DNA of 64,000 nucleotides from Candidatus Bathyarchaeota archaeon A05DMB-2. Its GTDB lineage: Archaea > Thermoproteota > Bathyarchaeia > Bathyarchaeales > Bathycorpusculaceae. The stretch covers positions 62,001-126,000 of the forward strand of contig JAAKEZ010000003.1 in the NCBI GenBank assembly GCA_018475625.1. The letters are read 5' to 3'. Position numbers and translations under genes: made by a program. Below the pieces are notes generated by a model that had not been told where the DNA came from, did no database searches, and worked only from the letters and a program-made list of their open reading frames with translations. Below, piece by piece: positions 29,287 through 38,921 of this stretch; the stretch's first letter is position 1; each line of letters opens with the position of its first letter.

Positions 29287-30534
29287 TTACCCAAGCAGGA
29301 ATCCTACGATTAGAAGCGTCACTAGGAAACTTGCGCTTGACACCAAGATGCTCTTAACCCAACTGAACTGTGGGGTAACGGGTGACCCTTCGATTATGAC
29401 TGGTTGCTGGGCAGCTACTACTTGAGGTGCGGTTATTTCGCGAGTTATAATTGCTCCCAAACCAACTGTCCACAGGTACATGATTATCAGAACCACGTTG
29501 GTTATGAGGTTTGCAGTGTTTATTGCGTCAATCGTCGCGGCAGGCAGCAAATTTAACCCTCCAGAAACGTTAGCTAAAACTTGGATTGGCAGGTACAGAA
29601 CAGGCAAGGTGGCGTAGACTGCAAGGAATATGATGGCTTGAATGACCAGAGTTATCATGGCGAACCCGACAGCCACCATTAACGGTCTCCAAGTTATGTT
29701 GCCCTTCAGCATCTTGATTAGCACGTACATTATAGCCGTCAAGATAATCCACTCGAAAATGAACGGGGCAATGCCGCTCAACGCTGCTTGCGCAAGGAAT
29801 GTGTTGGGTCCTCCATAAAGTTGTACATAATTCTGATAGAGACCTCCAAAAAAGAGTCCGCCAATTCGCATATCTACATCCGAACCGCTGGGCCACATGA
29901 AACTCATTCTTATGCTTGTGATGTTTTCCCAAGAAGCCGGGTTGCTGCTTGACCAAGCGCTGGTGTTAACTGGGATGGTTATGTTGTTCCAAACGTTTGC
30001 CGCGCTACTTGAAAATAAACTTGTTAAATCGTAATGGAAGCTTGAGTTATTCAGCGAGTCTAAATAGAGGGACACGTTGCTGGGTTTGACGTCGGGAGTA
30101 ACAATTTTTATTATCAGGCTGACGTTCCTGAATCCGTCAGGGCCACAATTCACTGTCCCATTTAGGTCTTTTAATTCTATTCGAACGTTGCTGACGTTGA
30201 AGGCTACGAATTCAATGCTGTTGGTGCCGAAGTAAGGTGGACCCCCAAAAAATGTTGCGGTGCTGTTAATGTAATCCACGGTGTTGTTCCTTATCGTCAC
30301 GCCAGGACTTGCTTGCCACAGTCCCGCGTTCTGTGCCCAAAAATCGCCCTGAGATGCTGACGGATTATTTTTTTCAAGATATTGATTTGACCCAGCCACG
30401 TAAGTGTAGCTAACTTGTAGTGCCACGAAGATGATGAGCAGTATGAAGGCGCCCAGGTACTGCGGATTCTGCAGAATGTTTTTGAATGCTTTCTGCGGCG
30501 CGTATATGACTTTAAATATGTTGCTAACAACCAA
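29287..30534 (-). CDS. Yip1-like membrane protein with extracellular insertion
   Basis: An N-terminal YAPQKAFKNI segment and first membrane helix are followed by an extracellular region (about 45-245) rich in NxS/T sites, then four further membrane segments typical of Yip1/YIF1-like domains. The inserted part looks like a beta-sandwich and is probably N-glycosylated. Function unknown; Yip1-like domains in prokaryotes are mostly uncharacterised. Confidence 0.7.
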   Translation of the reverse strand: MVVSNIFKVIYAPQKAFKNILQNPQYLGAFILLIIFVALQVSYTYVAGSNQYLEKNNPSASQGDFWAQNAGLWQASPGVTIRNNTVDYINSTATFFGGPPYFGTNSIEFVAFNVSNVRIELKDLNGTVNCGPDGFRNVSLIIKIVTPDVKPSNVSLYLDSLNNSSFHYDLTSLFSSSAANVWNNITIPVNTSAWSSSNPASWENITSIRMSFMWPSGSDVDMRIGGLFFGGLYQNYVQLYGGPNTFLAQAALSGIAPFIFEWIILTAIMYVLIKMLKGNITWRPLMVAVGFAMITLVIQAIIFLAVYATLPVLYLPIQVLANVSGGLNLLPAATIDAINTANLITNVVLIIMYLWTVGLGAIITREITAPQVVAAQQPVIIEGSPVTPQFSWVKSILVSSASFLVTLLIVGFLLG

Positions 30535-30586
30535 TACTGTGGACTCCGATTACCAAATCATACCGCACCAGTTTATATAATGTTCG

Positions 30587-32095
30587 CTACATCCCGAGCT
30601 TGAGCCGCCGGTAGGTGGTGTAATCCACGAATTCCACAAACGGGTTCTCAGCCTGATACTTGACACTGAGTTTCTGCCTATGCCTCTTATCCACAATTTG
30701 GCTTGTGGTTCGCAGCAAGTAAGCGTCGCTTCCCGCGCCTGAGCCGTAACTCACCATCAAGATGCGCTCCTCAGGCTTCGCGATGTCCAGCACCGATGCT
30801 AAGCCCACGGGTGAACATCCAGAGTAGGTATTGCCGAATTTGTTGATTTGAAGTGAAGCAGCGTACTGCTCATCCTTGAAGCCGAGTTCATTAGCGATTT
30901 TAACTGGGAACTGAGGGTTAGGCTGATGTGTCACAAAGTAGTCAACGTCGCCTGCCTGCACGTTGAGTTTCTCCATAAGTTTAGTGGCTGCTTTTCTGAC
31001 ATGTTTGAAGTACGCTGGATCACCCGTGAATCTTCCGCCGTGCATCGGGAAAGGCTCTCCATCTCTGCGCCAAAAGTCAGGGGTGTCAGAGGTAACTGAG
31101 TACCAACCTTCAATCTCAGCTAAAACATCGTGTTTTCCAAAGATGAAAGCTGAGCCGCCATAGCCTACGAACGCGTCGAGCTCGCCGCCTGGACATCCCC
31201 TGGGCGCAGCTTGTGAGTTATCAGCGCCTATGACCATCGCATATTTGATGTCAGACTTCGAGTAGTTTACGAGTGAAGCCGCGTCCTTGAACATGCTGGT
31301 GGCAGCTTTGCAAGCGAACTCCGTGTCGACAGCGTCCACGCCCTGAGTGTCGCCGTCTTCTTCTCCGAGCTTCAGAACCTGCGCCACTTTCGACGCGATG
31401 GGCTTCACTGCGTACGGGTTTGATTCTGAGCCTACATAGATTTTGCCGACTAAGGCGCTGTCAACTCCAGAGTGGATTAACGCTAGTTTTCCAGACTCAA
31501 CTGCTGCTGTTACGGCGTCTTCATCGATGAACGGGACTGAACGTTCAAGGCTTCCTTCCCTTATCCTGAAGCGCGAAGTGTAAAAAGCATAACCCACAAT
31601 GCCGGGAGTGTCGTATTCTTTGCTTGGCTGAACCACTTTGTACTCCTGATGCGGATAATACTCATCGGCTAAGGTGAACGCCAGAGAAATCGTCGGCACA
31701 ACATCGCTTCTGCCCACCGAATACCTCCTTCTGAACCTCGGAACAACCTCTCTGCCCTCAAGGCTTGAGAAATCAACAGTCTCTCCGTCCTTCACTATCT
31801 GATCCGTGAGCCTTCCGGGCACGCGGATTTTCCCCTCGTGGAAAGAAACTATGCCGTACACGTAGTTTTCCAGTTTCATGAACTTGTTTGTCGGCTCAGT
31901 GACCAGCGTGCAGAGTTCAAGCTTGCCTTTCTCGTAGAAAAGGTCGATGCTTTCCATTTTTCCGAAACTTTTTCTGCCGCAGTCTCCACAGTAGTCCCGC
32001 ACCTCGAAGTATTCTTTCTTGCAGAGTCCACATCGGCTGGATTTCAGCCTGTCACCGAGGTAGGAGACTCTGCGCTCTATAGGTTCACTGCTCAT
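30587..32095 (-). CDS. DUF35 (zinc ribbon-OB) fused to an HMG-CoA synthase-like enzyme
   Basis: Residues 1-155 form a DUF35 acyl-CoA-binding domain with zinc cysteines 22, 25, 36 and 39. Residues 160-500 form a ketoacyl-synthase III/HMG-CoA synthase domain with VGSESNPYAVKP, catalytic Cys 262 (EFACKAAT), His 390 (HQPN), Glu 192 (IDEDA) and GSGAGSDA. In most archaea DUF35 is a separate small protein linking thiolase and HMG-CoA synthase. The N-terminal helix of the synthase part is shortened after RFRI. It lies three bases after a thiolase-like gene, so the pair probably forms a complex. It may make HMG-CoA for the mevalonate pathway or a related acyl transfer. Confidence 0.85.
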   Translation of the reverse strand: MSSEPIERRVSYLGDRLKSSRCGLCKKEYFEVRDYCGDCGRKSFGKMESIDLFYEKGKLELCTLVTEPTNKFMKLENYVYGIVSFHEGKIRVPGRLTDQIVKDGETVDFSSLEGREVVPRFRRRYSVGRSDVVPTISLAFTLADEYYPHQEYKVVQPSKEYDTPGIVGYAFYTSRFRIREGSLERSVPFIDEDAVTAAVESGKLALIHSGVDSALVGKIYVGSESNPYAVKPIASKVAQVLKLGEEDGDTQGVDAVDTEFACKAATSMFKDAASLVNYSKSDIKYAMVIGADNSQAAPRGCPGGELDAFVGYGGSAFIFGKHDVLAEIEGWYSVTSDTPDFWRRDGEPFPMHGGRFTGDPAYFKHVRKAATKLMEKLNVQAGDVDYFVTHQPNPQFPVKIANELGFKDEQYAASLQINKFGNTYSGCSPVGLASVLDIAKPEERILMVSYGSGAGSDAYLLRTTSQIVDKRHRQKLSVKYQAENPFVEFVDYTTYRRLKLGM

Positions 32096-32098
32096 TCT

Positions 32099-33298
32099 TT
32101 ATTCTCTCCCGAAAATGGTAACGTACGCTTTGGTGCCGAAACCCTCAAACTCTGATGTACAGCCGTACCGTAGTGTTCCTTGTCCAAGGTCAACCTGCCT
32201 TTCGCCAGCCTCGCCCCTTAGTTGCTTAAAAATCTCAAGGATTTGGGCACCTCCAGTCGCGCCCAATGGGTTGCCGTCTGCTTTTAAGCCGCCGTTTGCG
32301 TTGACGAAAACTCTTCTGCCGTTTATCTCGTAGTAGCCTTTTTCCTCTGGGCGGCTTTCGTAAATGCTTTTCCAAGCTGTTCCCGGTTCACAGAAGCCTA
32401 AGTCTTCAAGGGACACCATCTCCATGACCGTGGATTGATCATACACTTCGACAATCTGCATGTCCGAAGGCGCCACTCCTGCCATTTTAGAGGCATTTTT
32501 TGCGGCAATCTTGGTTGCGGTGAAATGGGTTAGGTCATCTCTTGCTGTAAAGTTCAGGTAATCTGTGGCTGAAGAGCAGTCTAAAACGTAAATAGGCTTA
32601 TCAGTCATTTTTCTGGCACGTTCTTCACTGGTGAGAATCAACGCTGATGCACCATCGGATATGGGTGCAAAATCGTAAAGCCCCAACGATTTTCGCGCTG
32701 CTTTTCTGGCGTTTAGAACCTGGCCAACGGTTATTTTTCTCCGAAAATGGGCATACTCGTTTTTTGCAGCGTTGGCATGGTTCTTGACGGAAACTTGCGC
32801 TAGAGCCACGTTGAGCCTTTCCAGATTCTCTCCCGTTATCCCGTACTTGTTTATGTACGCCCTGAGCAACAGTTCATGATTCGCCTCGGGAGTGCCGCCA
32901 GCATAGTAGCTCCATGGATCTTCCAGAAGCATTAGGTCATCGCGGATTTTGTCCCAGCGGTCCGTCATTTTCTCTATGCCGCCCACCAGCACAGTGTTGT
33001 ATACGCCTGCTCGGATGGCATGGCATGCTGTGAGCAAGGCGGCGCTGACGGAGCGAGTGACTTCCATTGGAACGTGAAGTTCAGTGAGCTCTGAGAGAAA
33101 GCCTTCTTCTAAGCCTAGCTTATTTGTAATTGGAAGGAAGCAGTCGGAGAGATAGCACGCTTCCAAGTCTCTGCGTTCTAAGTCGCATTCTCTGGATGCT
33201 GTGAGCCAAGCTTCTTCAATCAGCTTTTCTGGCTCTTTGCCATAATGCTCTCCAAACTTGGTTCTGCCAACAGCAACTATGGCTGGGCGATTCTGCAT
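32099..33298 (-). CDS. Thiolase-like protein lacking the usual catalytic residues
   Basis: The fold is a SCP2/archaeal thiolase (IVAVGRTKFGE, VLVGGIEKM, ISDGASALIL, LEDLGFCEPG). Catalytic landmarks differ: the nucleophile region ACASG reads RSVSA, the His-Asp pair reads YDQS, GHPxGATG reads GNPLGATG, and the late Cys loop reads TSEFEGFG. It is probably a non-catalytic partner or has a changed reaction. The start is placed at ATG 33298, preceded by AAGGT; an ATG at 33331 is upstream. It is followed by the DUF35-synthase fusion. Confidence 0.8.
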   Translation of the reverse strand: MQNRPAIVAVGRTKFGEHYGKEPEKLIEEAWLTASRECDLERRDLEACYLSDCFLPITNKLGLEEGFLSELTELHVPMEVTRSVSAALLTACHAIRAGVYNTVLVGGIEKMTDRWDKIRDDLMLLEDPWSYYAGGTPEANHELLLRAYINKYGITGENLERLNVALAQVSVKNHANAAKNEYAHFRRKITVGQVLNARKAARKSLGLYDFAPISDGASALILTSEERARKMTDKPIYVLDCSSATDYLNFTARDDLTHFTATKIAAKNASKMAGVAPSDMQIVEVYDQSTVMEMVSLEDLGFCEPGTAWKSIYESRPEEKGYYEINGRRVFVNANGGLKADGNPLGATGGAQILEIFKQLRGEAGERQVDLGQGTLRYGCTSEFEGFGTKAYVTIFGRE

Positions 33299-33406
33299 AA
33301 TTTTTTTACCTTCTTGGATAGCAAATATCATTTTTCAAGAAGCCTTTTAAGTGTTTTCCATATTCATTCCTGGTTTGCTGCAGTTTGGATGGGACATGTT
33401 TAGATT

Positions 33407-33745
33407 TTAGAGTACGGCGGCAGCCGCTAAGATATTGTTTGTGACCACAACGGTGAGGGCAGCAAGGGACAAGAAATATCCTGATTGCAGAAAGCGCTTC
33501 TCCAGTCGGAAGCTGGCCTTTTGCGTTTCTTCAATTTGGTACGCCTTGTAGAATAAGAAGCCTATGAGCAGGGTTGCTGCGAGTTTTATGGCGCTGAAAG
33601 CTGCTAGGTTTGTTTGTGTTAGACCTGCGAACAGAGGGTTGATTTCGACCGCGCCGAAATAAGTTATGCCCACGAGTGTTGTTAGCAAGTCAGCGAGTCC
33701 CATTGAAACCAAGATGAGGCATAGTAGTTGTTTTGTTGCAGGCAC
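33407..33745 (-). CDS. Small membrane protein, DUF5658-like
   Basis: Three membrane segments with the pattern GLADLLTTLVGI...GAVEINPLFAG and a second conserved helix resemble the DUF5658 family of unknown function. The start is placed at GTG 33745 (GAGGG just upstream); a TTG at 33781 would add 12 residues. It is isolated from its neighbours. Confidence 0.6.
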   Translation of the reverse strand: MPATKQLLCLILVSMGLADLLTTLVGITYFGAVEINPLFAGLTQTNLAAFSAIKLAATLLIGFLFYKAYQIEETQKASFRLEKRFLQSGYFLSLAALTVVVTNNILAAAAVL

Positions 33746-34050
33746 ACGCTTCCCTCTGGTATAGTAATACACAGTATACAATTATGCAACCTACCCAGAT
33801 ACGCTTTCTGAATGTTCTTCCGTAATAACTGAATTACACAAATACACGTGCATTAACATAAACATGCAAAATTGGCAAAAATAACCCTCAAAATTTTAGC
33901 TATTTACTTAAAAGTCTGCAGTATTCCTGTTCAACAACAAAACCCCGCATCCAAATCCGCACTCTCACGCCTCATAAGTACAACTTCACAAAACTTTTAT
34001 TCCCACAACACCTGAATAGAAAAGCCAAACCAGAACGGAGCAACAACACT

Positions 34051-34590
34051 TTGGATGCCAAGAAAAGCACCTCGCTGTTAGGCGTAGCTTTCCTCGTTTT
34101 ACTGGGGCTTTCATACGCGGAAAACCTCTTCTTCTTCAACATCCTTGGCGACGTCCTCAAGAACCAGCTGTTGGCGGTCGCTATGCTCTTCCTCCACAAC
34201 GTCCTTGTAGTGTCGCTGATTCTGCTGGGCATGACATTCTACGTCAACCTGGTGGTTTTGAACTTCTTCCGAAGAGAGAAACACGCGGACGTGGTGATAA
34301 CGCATCCGCGAATCTTCGCCTTTATCTTCGCATGCCTAGTCGTATTCCTAAGCATAATCCGCGGAGCCACCCTCATCAACGGCGGGATAACTCTTGAAAC
34401 CCTACCCCTGGTCCTCCTTATCAGCGCGCCAGTCGGAATAGTTGAAGGATACGGTATCTACTTGACAATCAAGAAAACATTGAGCAGAACTATGTCGATG
34501 AAGGGTCTCGGCTTCATCTACGGCGTGTTCTTCGCCGCATCCCTGTTAGAAGTCGGCTTCATCAACCTGCTCCTAGCTACCGTTGCCTAA
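34051..34590 (+). CDS. Integral membrane protein, possibly SpoIIM-like
   Basis: Five membrane segments are predicted in 179 residues. FLHNVLVVSLILLGMTFYVN and APVGIVEGYGIYLT resemble the two conserved segments of SpoIIM/DUF95 proteins, though the match is weak. The start is TTG 34051 after CGGAG. The 3' end overlaps the convergent nicotinate phosphoribosyltransferase gene by 14 bases. Confidence 0.6.
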   Translation: MDAKKSTSLLGVAFLVLLGLSYAENLFFFNILGDVLKNQLLAVAMLFLHNVLVVSLILLGMTFYVNLVVLNFFRREKHADVVITHPRIFAFIFACLVVFLSIIRGATLINGGITLETLPLVLLISAPVGIVEGYGIYLTIKKTLSRTMSMKGLGFIYGVFFAASLLEVGFINLLLATVA

Positions 34591-35971
34591 TTTCGTTCTG
34601 CGTCAACTTCCGCCGCAGCTTTCGAATTAAAGCAGATAGATTCGGGCTTATCTCCACAGGATACTCGGGTGCCGCAGTCAACTGCTTGTACTTCTCCGGA
34701 AGCTTCGCCAGGTTCGCGGCTGCCGTTGTACGTATCTCCTCAAGCGATGGGAGACTGTAGGTTAGCTTGCCGTTCTCCATGACTTTTCTCAGCAGCGGCT
34801 CAGCGCCTTCAACCTTCTCATCCGCCAACGCAATCACGTCTCTCTCATAAAAGCCGTCGGCGTCTTTGAACCTGTAAACCTGCTTCCGCCCCGGCAAGGT
34901 GGCTTTGCCCTCGCTCAGCTTCATTATCGGCGCGGATGTGCCGTTGGCGGTTATGGTTTCACATAGCTTGTAAATCACGTCCACGTAAGGCTTGTCCGCC
35001 GACGTGCCCATCTTTGTGCCGACACCAAACGCGTCAATCCTCGCGCCCCGTCTCAGCAGTTCGGCTATTTTGAATTCGTCCAAGTCGCCGCTTGCAAAAA
35101 TGCTCACGTACTCCAAGCCTTTCTCGTCGAGGAGTTTTCTGACCTTTTTGCTTGTAGCCGCGAGGTCGCCGCTGTCCAGACGCACCCCGCTGAGCCGTAA
35201 ACCCTTTTTTTCGAGTTCTTTGGCAACCACAGCGGCTTTTTCCGCGCCAGCGATGTCATCGTAGGTGTCGATTAGGAGCGTGGACTTGTCGGGGAAGGTT
35301 TTGGCGAACGCTCGGAACGCGTCTATCTCCCGCTCGTAGGACATGATAAAGCTGTGTGCCATGGTGCCGAACACTGGAATCCCATAAACCAAGCCCGCCA
35401 AAACGTTCGAAGTGCCATGGCAACCTGCGATGTAGCTGCACCGTGCCACTTTCATGCCCGCGTCGATGCCGTGCTCTCGCCGCAAGCCGAATTCAATGAC
35501 GGCTTTGCCTTGGGCGGCGTGGATAACTCGTGAGGCTTTGGTGGCAATCATAGTTTGCAGATTCACAGTGTTAAGCAGGAAAGTCTCCACCAGCTGCGCC
35601 TCGATAATCGGTGCCGTAACGCGGATCAAAGGTTCGCATGGAAACGCCACCGTGCCCTCGGGAACAGCCCACACCTCGCCCGTGAACTTGAAACCTCGTA
35701 GGTAGTCGAGGAATTGGCTGTTGAAGCCCTGCTTCTTCAGGTAAGAGAGGTGTTCCTCGGTGAACCTGACGCTTTTGAGGTATTGAAGTACCTGCTCCAA
35801 GCCCGCGAACATGAGGTAGCTGCGGTTTTCAGGTAGCCGCCGTATGAACAGGTCGAAGGTTGCGGGTTCGAACTTGTTGTTGTCGAAGTAGCTGGCACAC
35901 ATGGTCAGTTCGTACAGGTCGGTGAATAGGCTCATGTTCTGCTGGTTTTGGTAGTCGAGAAAAGAGTTCAT
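34577..35971 (-). CDS. pncB: Nicotinate phosphoribosyltransferase
   Basis: The protein makes nicotinate mononucleotide from nicotinate and PRPP. Family segments are visible: TDLYELTMCASYF at the start, EFGLRREHGIDAG, the central SGVRLDSGDLA phosphate site, and FGVGTKMGTS. Its 464 residues match the family. A nicotinamidase at 52.9 kb would supply its substrate, so the cell can recycle nicotinamide. Start ATG 35971. Confidence 0.9.
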   Translation of the reverse strand: MNSFLDYQNQQNMSLFTDLYELTMCASYFDNNKFEPATFDLFIRRLPENRSYLMFAGLEQVLQYLKSVRFTEEHLSYLKKQGFNSQFLDYLRGFKFTGEVWAVPEGTVAFPCEPLIRVTAPIIEAQLVETFLLNTVNLQTMIATKASRVIHAAQGKAVIEFGLRREHGIDAGMKVARCSYIAGCHGTSNVLAGLVYGIPVFGTMAHSFIMSYEREIDAFRAFAKTFPDKSTLLIDTYDDIAGAEKAAVVAKELEKKGLRLSGVRLDSGDLAATSKKVRKLLDEKGLEYVSIFASGDLDEFKIAELLRRGARIDAFGVGTKMGTSADKPYVDVIYKLCETITANGTSAPIMKLSEGKATLPGRKQVYRFKDADGFYERDVIALADEKVEGAEPLLRKVMENGKLTYSLPSLEEIRTTAAANLAKLPEKYKQLTAAPEYPVEISPNLSALIRKLRRKLTQNEIRQR

Positions 35972-36068
35972 GCGCTATAGTGGAGGGCCAGTAAATTTAA
36001 TCCTTTCTGCGTTTATCTTTAAAGTTGTGAAAGCACTTTCCGTTCTAATTTCAGCGTTCTAATAAATA

Positions 36069-36078
36069 GATTTATAAG
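36069..36078 (+). promoter_or_regulatory. TATA box for the FtsX-type exporter operon
   Basis: GATTTATAAG lies about 30 bases before the ATG at 36105. Confidence 0.5.
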
Positions 36079-36104
36079 TTGAACCGAGCAAACAAGGAAG
36101 CCAA

Positions 36105-38921
36105 ATGCCATTCCTGTACCCAGTCAAACGCGTATTCCGCTCATGGAAACTCTTCCTGTCACTCTTAATCGGCATAATTCTTGCATCCACTTTTTTCGCA
36201 GGCATCAACATAAAAGCCAACCTCGCAGCTGAACAAGCCTTGGATCAACAGCTTAGCTCTCTCCTTACAGACATGGAGTTTAGCACCAACCTCAACATTA
36301 CAAACCTTGCATTTGCGAGGCAAAACATTTCAAACATTGACGGCGTCAAGAAAGTTGACGTTGTCGCAAGGTTTTATGGTCTGCCTATTTCATTACCAAT
36401 CGACAACTACACTACCCCCGAATATACTCAAATGGCTTGTATGCCAAATTCCTCGCGAATCTATGATGAGTGGGTAAACAAGCCCGTGGACGGGATAAAA
36501 GAGAACGAAACTTATCTGATCGGGGGCACGCCTCTAGCGAAAAGAGTCGCCATAGGGGATAACATTTCGACAGTGATCGAGTTTCCAACCCCGAAGTTTG
36601 ATAATAAGACTACAGTTTACATTAATCTTACCGTAGCGGGGTTTGCAGAACTCACCAGCACCGGTTACTCGCTTATTTCGGGCAACACTTTCTATATTTC
36701 TAATCTTTCTGTCGAGGATGCTAGGCAGAGGTACCTTTACCAATCGGACTTGATGATTATAAGTTGGGAAAACACTCTTGAAAAGCTCTGGGTTAATGCT
36801 CCGAACGGCACGGTTTACACAACTTTCTCGATTTATGTTGACCGTGACAAACTCTTAAGCCCATGGGACACAGCGGCATCAGCTAAAAACGTGCAGAGGG
36901 TGGCTGACAATATACAGAACAATGTCCTTGCCAATTTTGAAGCCCATGGCTACGTTAATAACATGCTTGGATATGCCTTGTCCAATTTTCAGTATAATTT
37001 CTCAATCACTTTGTTCAGCTTAATTGTAGTTTCGCTTCCAATTTTCTTTGTAGCATGGTATCTCGGCTCCACAGTTTCCGACGTTTCCTTCAACTTGAGA
37101 CGTCGGGAGATTGGGTTACTATCGACAAAGGGTCTTTCAAGCCGACAAATACAGCAAATGTTTCTCGCTGAAGCCTTAGCTATTGGCTTTATCGGGGGAG
37201 TACTTGGAGTAGTTGGCGGTTTAATTCTAAACCAAGTATATGCTGGCGGCAGCTTTAACTGGAATACATTGTTCAGTCCGCAACTGTTTAGCCCATACAC
37301 CGTGATTTTCACCGTTGTTTTCGGCATGGCTTTGGCTCTTTTCTCAGTGTTCTGGTCTGCAAGAAGAGCAGCGAGAATCCCAACCGTAGAAGCACTCAGA
37401 GACTACATGCCAGCAGAAAGTGAAAAGTTCTACCGAAAACGGCTGCCATGGATAGCGTTCATCCTTGGAGCTTACAAAATTGCAGTATACATCGCAAGCA
37501 TTAACATGTCTCAACTTGTTTCAAACTTGAGCTTTTCTGGAAACTACCTCACCGTATTGATTCTTACGCCTTTCTTGGTACTTGATCAAATACTCAACTA
37601 TGTGGGTCCTCTGCTGTTTTTCTGGGGCCTCACTAAACTATTAATCCAGAACTCGCTTAAATTCCAACAGCTAACATCCAAAGTCTCAATAGTCATGGGC
37701 GACCTAGGCCATTTAGCAGCAAAAAACGTCAGACGCAACCCTGCACGGATGGCAGCCATTGCATTCATAATTGCGTTCATAATATGGTATGGCGTTCAGG
37801 TCACCGGGCAATTGGCTAGCGAGCGGGATTACGCCGTTAGGCAGGTTCAGTACCAAGTTGGCGCTGACGTCACGGTTAGTGTGATAAACGCCACCAAAGC
37901 CCCGATTATAATGGACGATATTCTGGGGAATGTCACCGGAATCAAGAATGCATCTTTGGAATGCACACTTCGCCAGCCTGACACTGTTGTCAAGACTGTT
38001 GACCCAGACACTTGGAGGGCAACAGCCTACTATGAGGAGGAATGGTTCAGCGGAGCTCCGATGGAGCAAGCATTCAACGATATGAAAGCAAACAACATGA
38101 CTATCATCTTGGAGCGCAAGCTTGCCAAACAATACAACCTAGAGATAGGTGACACATTTGGCATTGATTTCCCTTCGGGTCCAAGAAAGCTAAAAATTGT
38201 AGGTTTCTTTGGTCCAGAACCTGTTGAGATTTCCGCTGGAATGGGGACGACGATGCCTTATGTTACGCCAATGTGGTCGTTTGTGCCGAGAAACCTTTTC
38301 AACATGAGTAGCCCCTTTAGCGACGCGTACATGCTGGAGAATTTCGAGACGAAAATACTGCTGAAATTAAATGCTGGTATCAACGGAACAGCTGTGGCGG
38401 AAAAAATAAGGGAGCTTGGTCTCGAAATTTACGGAGTTGACTCGTTCGAGGAGCAGTATGAGCAATCCCAGCGCATGAGCAACATATACACATACAGCAG
38501 CCTGCAAGTAGCGGATATTCAACGTTTAGGCTTAATCTTCGTTGTCCTCGCTGCTTCGGTAGGAACGGTGTTGATTAGTGTTGTCAGTTTAAGAGAAAGA
38601 ACCCGTGAAGCCACCATTATGAGTGTTAGAGGCTTATCGTATCGGCAGCTAGTGTGGATGTTCCTTTCCGAGAACATTGCAGTAATAACATTCTCCGTAA
38701 TCCTAGGCGTATGTGTCGGATTAATAACCCTGTACGGCAACATAACCTCAACCTACGCTGTCATCCCAGAAATTGTGCGGAGGCGCTTGGTTTTCTCAAC
38801 TGACTTCATAGTTTCCATCGCTTCTTATATAGCGGTCATATATGCCGCTACAATTGGGTCTATCCTGATAATGTCCAGTCAATATGTAACTAAACTTGAG
38901 AGGATGGTTAGGTTAAAATGA
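36105..38921 (+). CDS. Large ABC transporter permease with two FtsX domains
   Basis: At 938 residues it has an N-terminal membrane segment, a large extracellular domain, an FtsX triple-helix unit (about 290-430), further membrane segments near 450-560, a second extracellular domain, and a second FtsX unit at the end. Segments LRRREIGLLSTKGLS and LRERTREATIMSVRGLS are the repeated FtsX signature. This layout is that of lipoprotein or glycolipid-linked exporters such as the MacB-like DevC/LolCE group. It overlaps the ATPase gene by four bases. Confidence 0.85.
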   Translation: MPFLYPVKRVFRSWKLFLSLLIGIILASTFFAGINIKANLAAEQALDQQLSSLLTDMEFSTNLNITNLAFARQNISNIDGVKKVDVVARFYGLPISLPIDNYTTPEYTQMACMPNSSRIYDEWVNKPVDGIKENETYLIGGTPLAKRVAIGDNISTVIEFPTPKFDNKTTVYINLTVAGFAELTSTGYSLISGNTFYISNLSVEDARQRYLYQSDLMIISWENTLEKLWVNAPNGTVYTTFSIYVDRDKLLSPWDTAASAKNVQRVADNIQNNVLANFEAHGYVNNMLGYALSNFQYNFSITLFSLIVVSLPIFFVAWYLGSTVSDVSFNLRRREIGLLSTKGLSSRQIQQMFLAEALAIGFIGGVLGVVGGLILNQVYAGGSFNWNTLFSPQLFSPYTVIFTVVFGMALALFSVFWSARRAARIPTVEALRDYMPAESEKFYRKRLPWIAFILGAYKIAVYIASINMSQLVSNLSFSGNYLTVLILTPFLVLDQILNYVGPLLFFWGLTKLLIQNSLKFQQLTSKVSIVMGDLGHLAAKNVRRNPARMAAIAFIIAFIIWYGVQVTGQLASERDYAVRQVQYQVGADVTVSVINATKAPIIMDDILGNVTGIKNASLECTLRQPDTVVKTVDPDTWRATAYYEEEWFSGAPMEQAFNDMKANNMTIILERKLAKQYNLEIGDTFGIDFPSGPRKLKIVGFFGPEPVEISAGMGTTMPYVTPMWSFVPRNLFNMSSPFSDAYMLENFETKILLKLNAGINGTAVAEKIRELGLEIYGVDSFEEQYEQSQRMSNIYTYSSLQVADIQRLGLIFVVLAASVGTVLISVVSLRERTREATIMSVRGLSYRQLVWMFLSENIAVITFSVILGVCVGLITLYGNITSTYAVIPEIVRRRLVFSTDFIVSIASYIAVIYAATIGSILIMSSQYVTKLERMVRLK

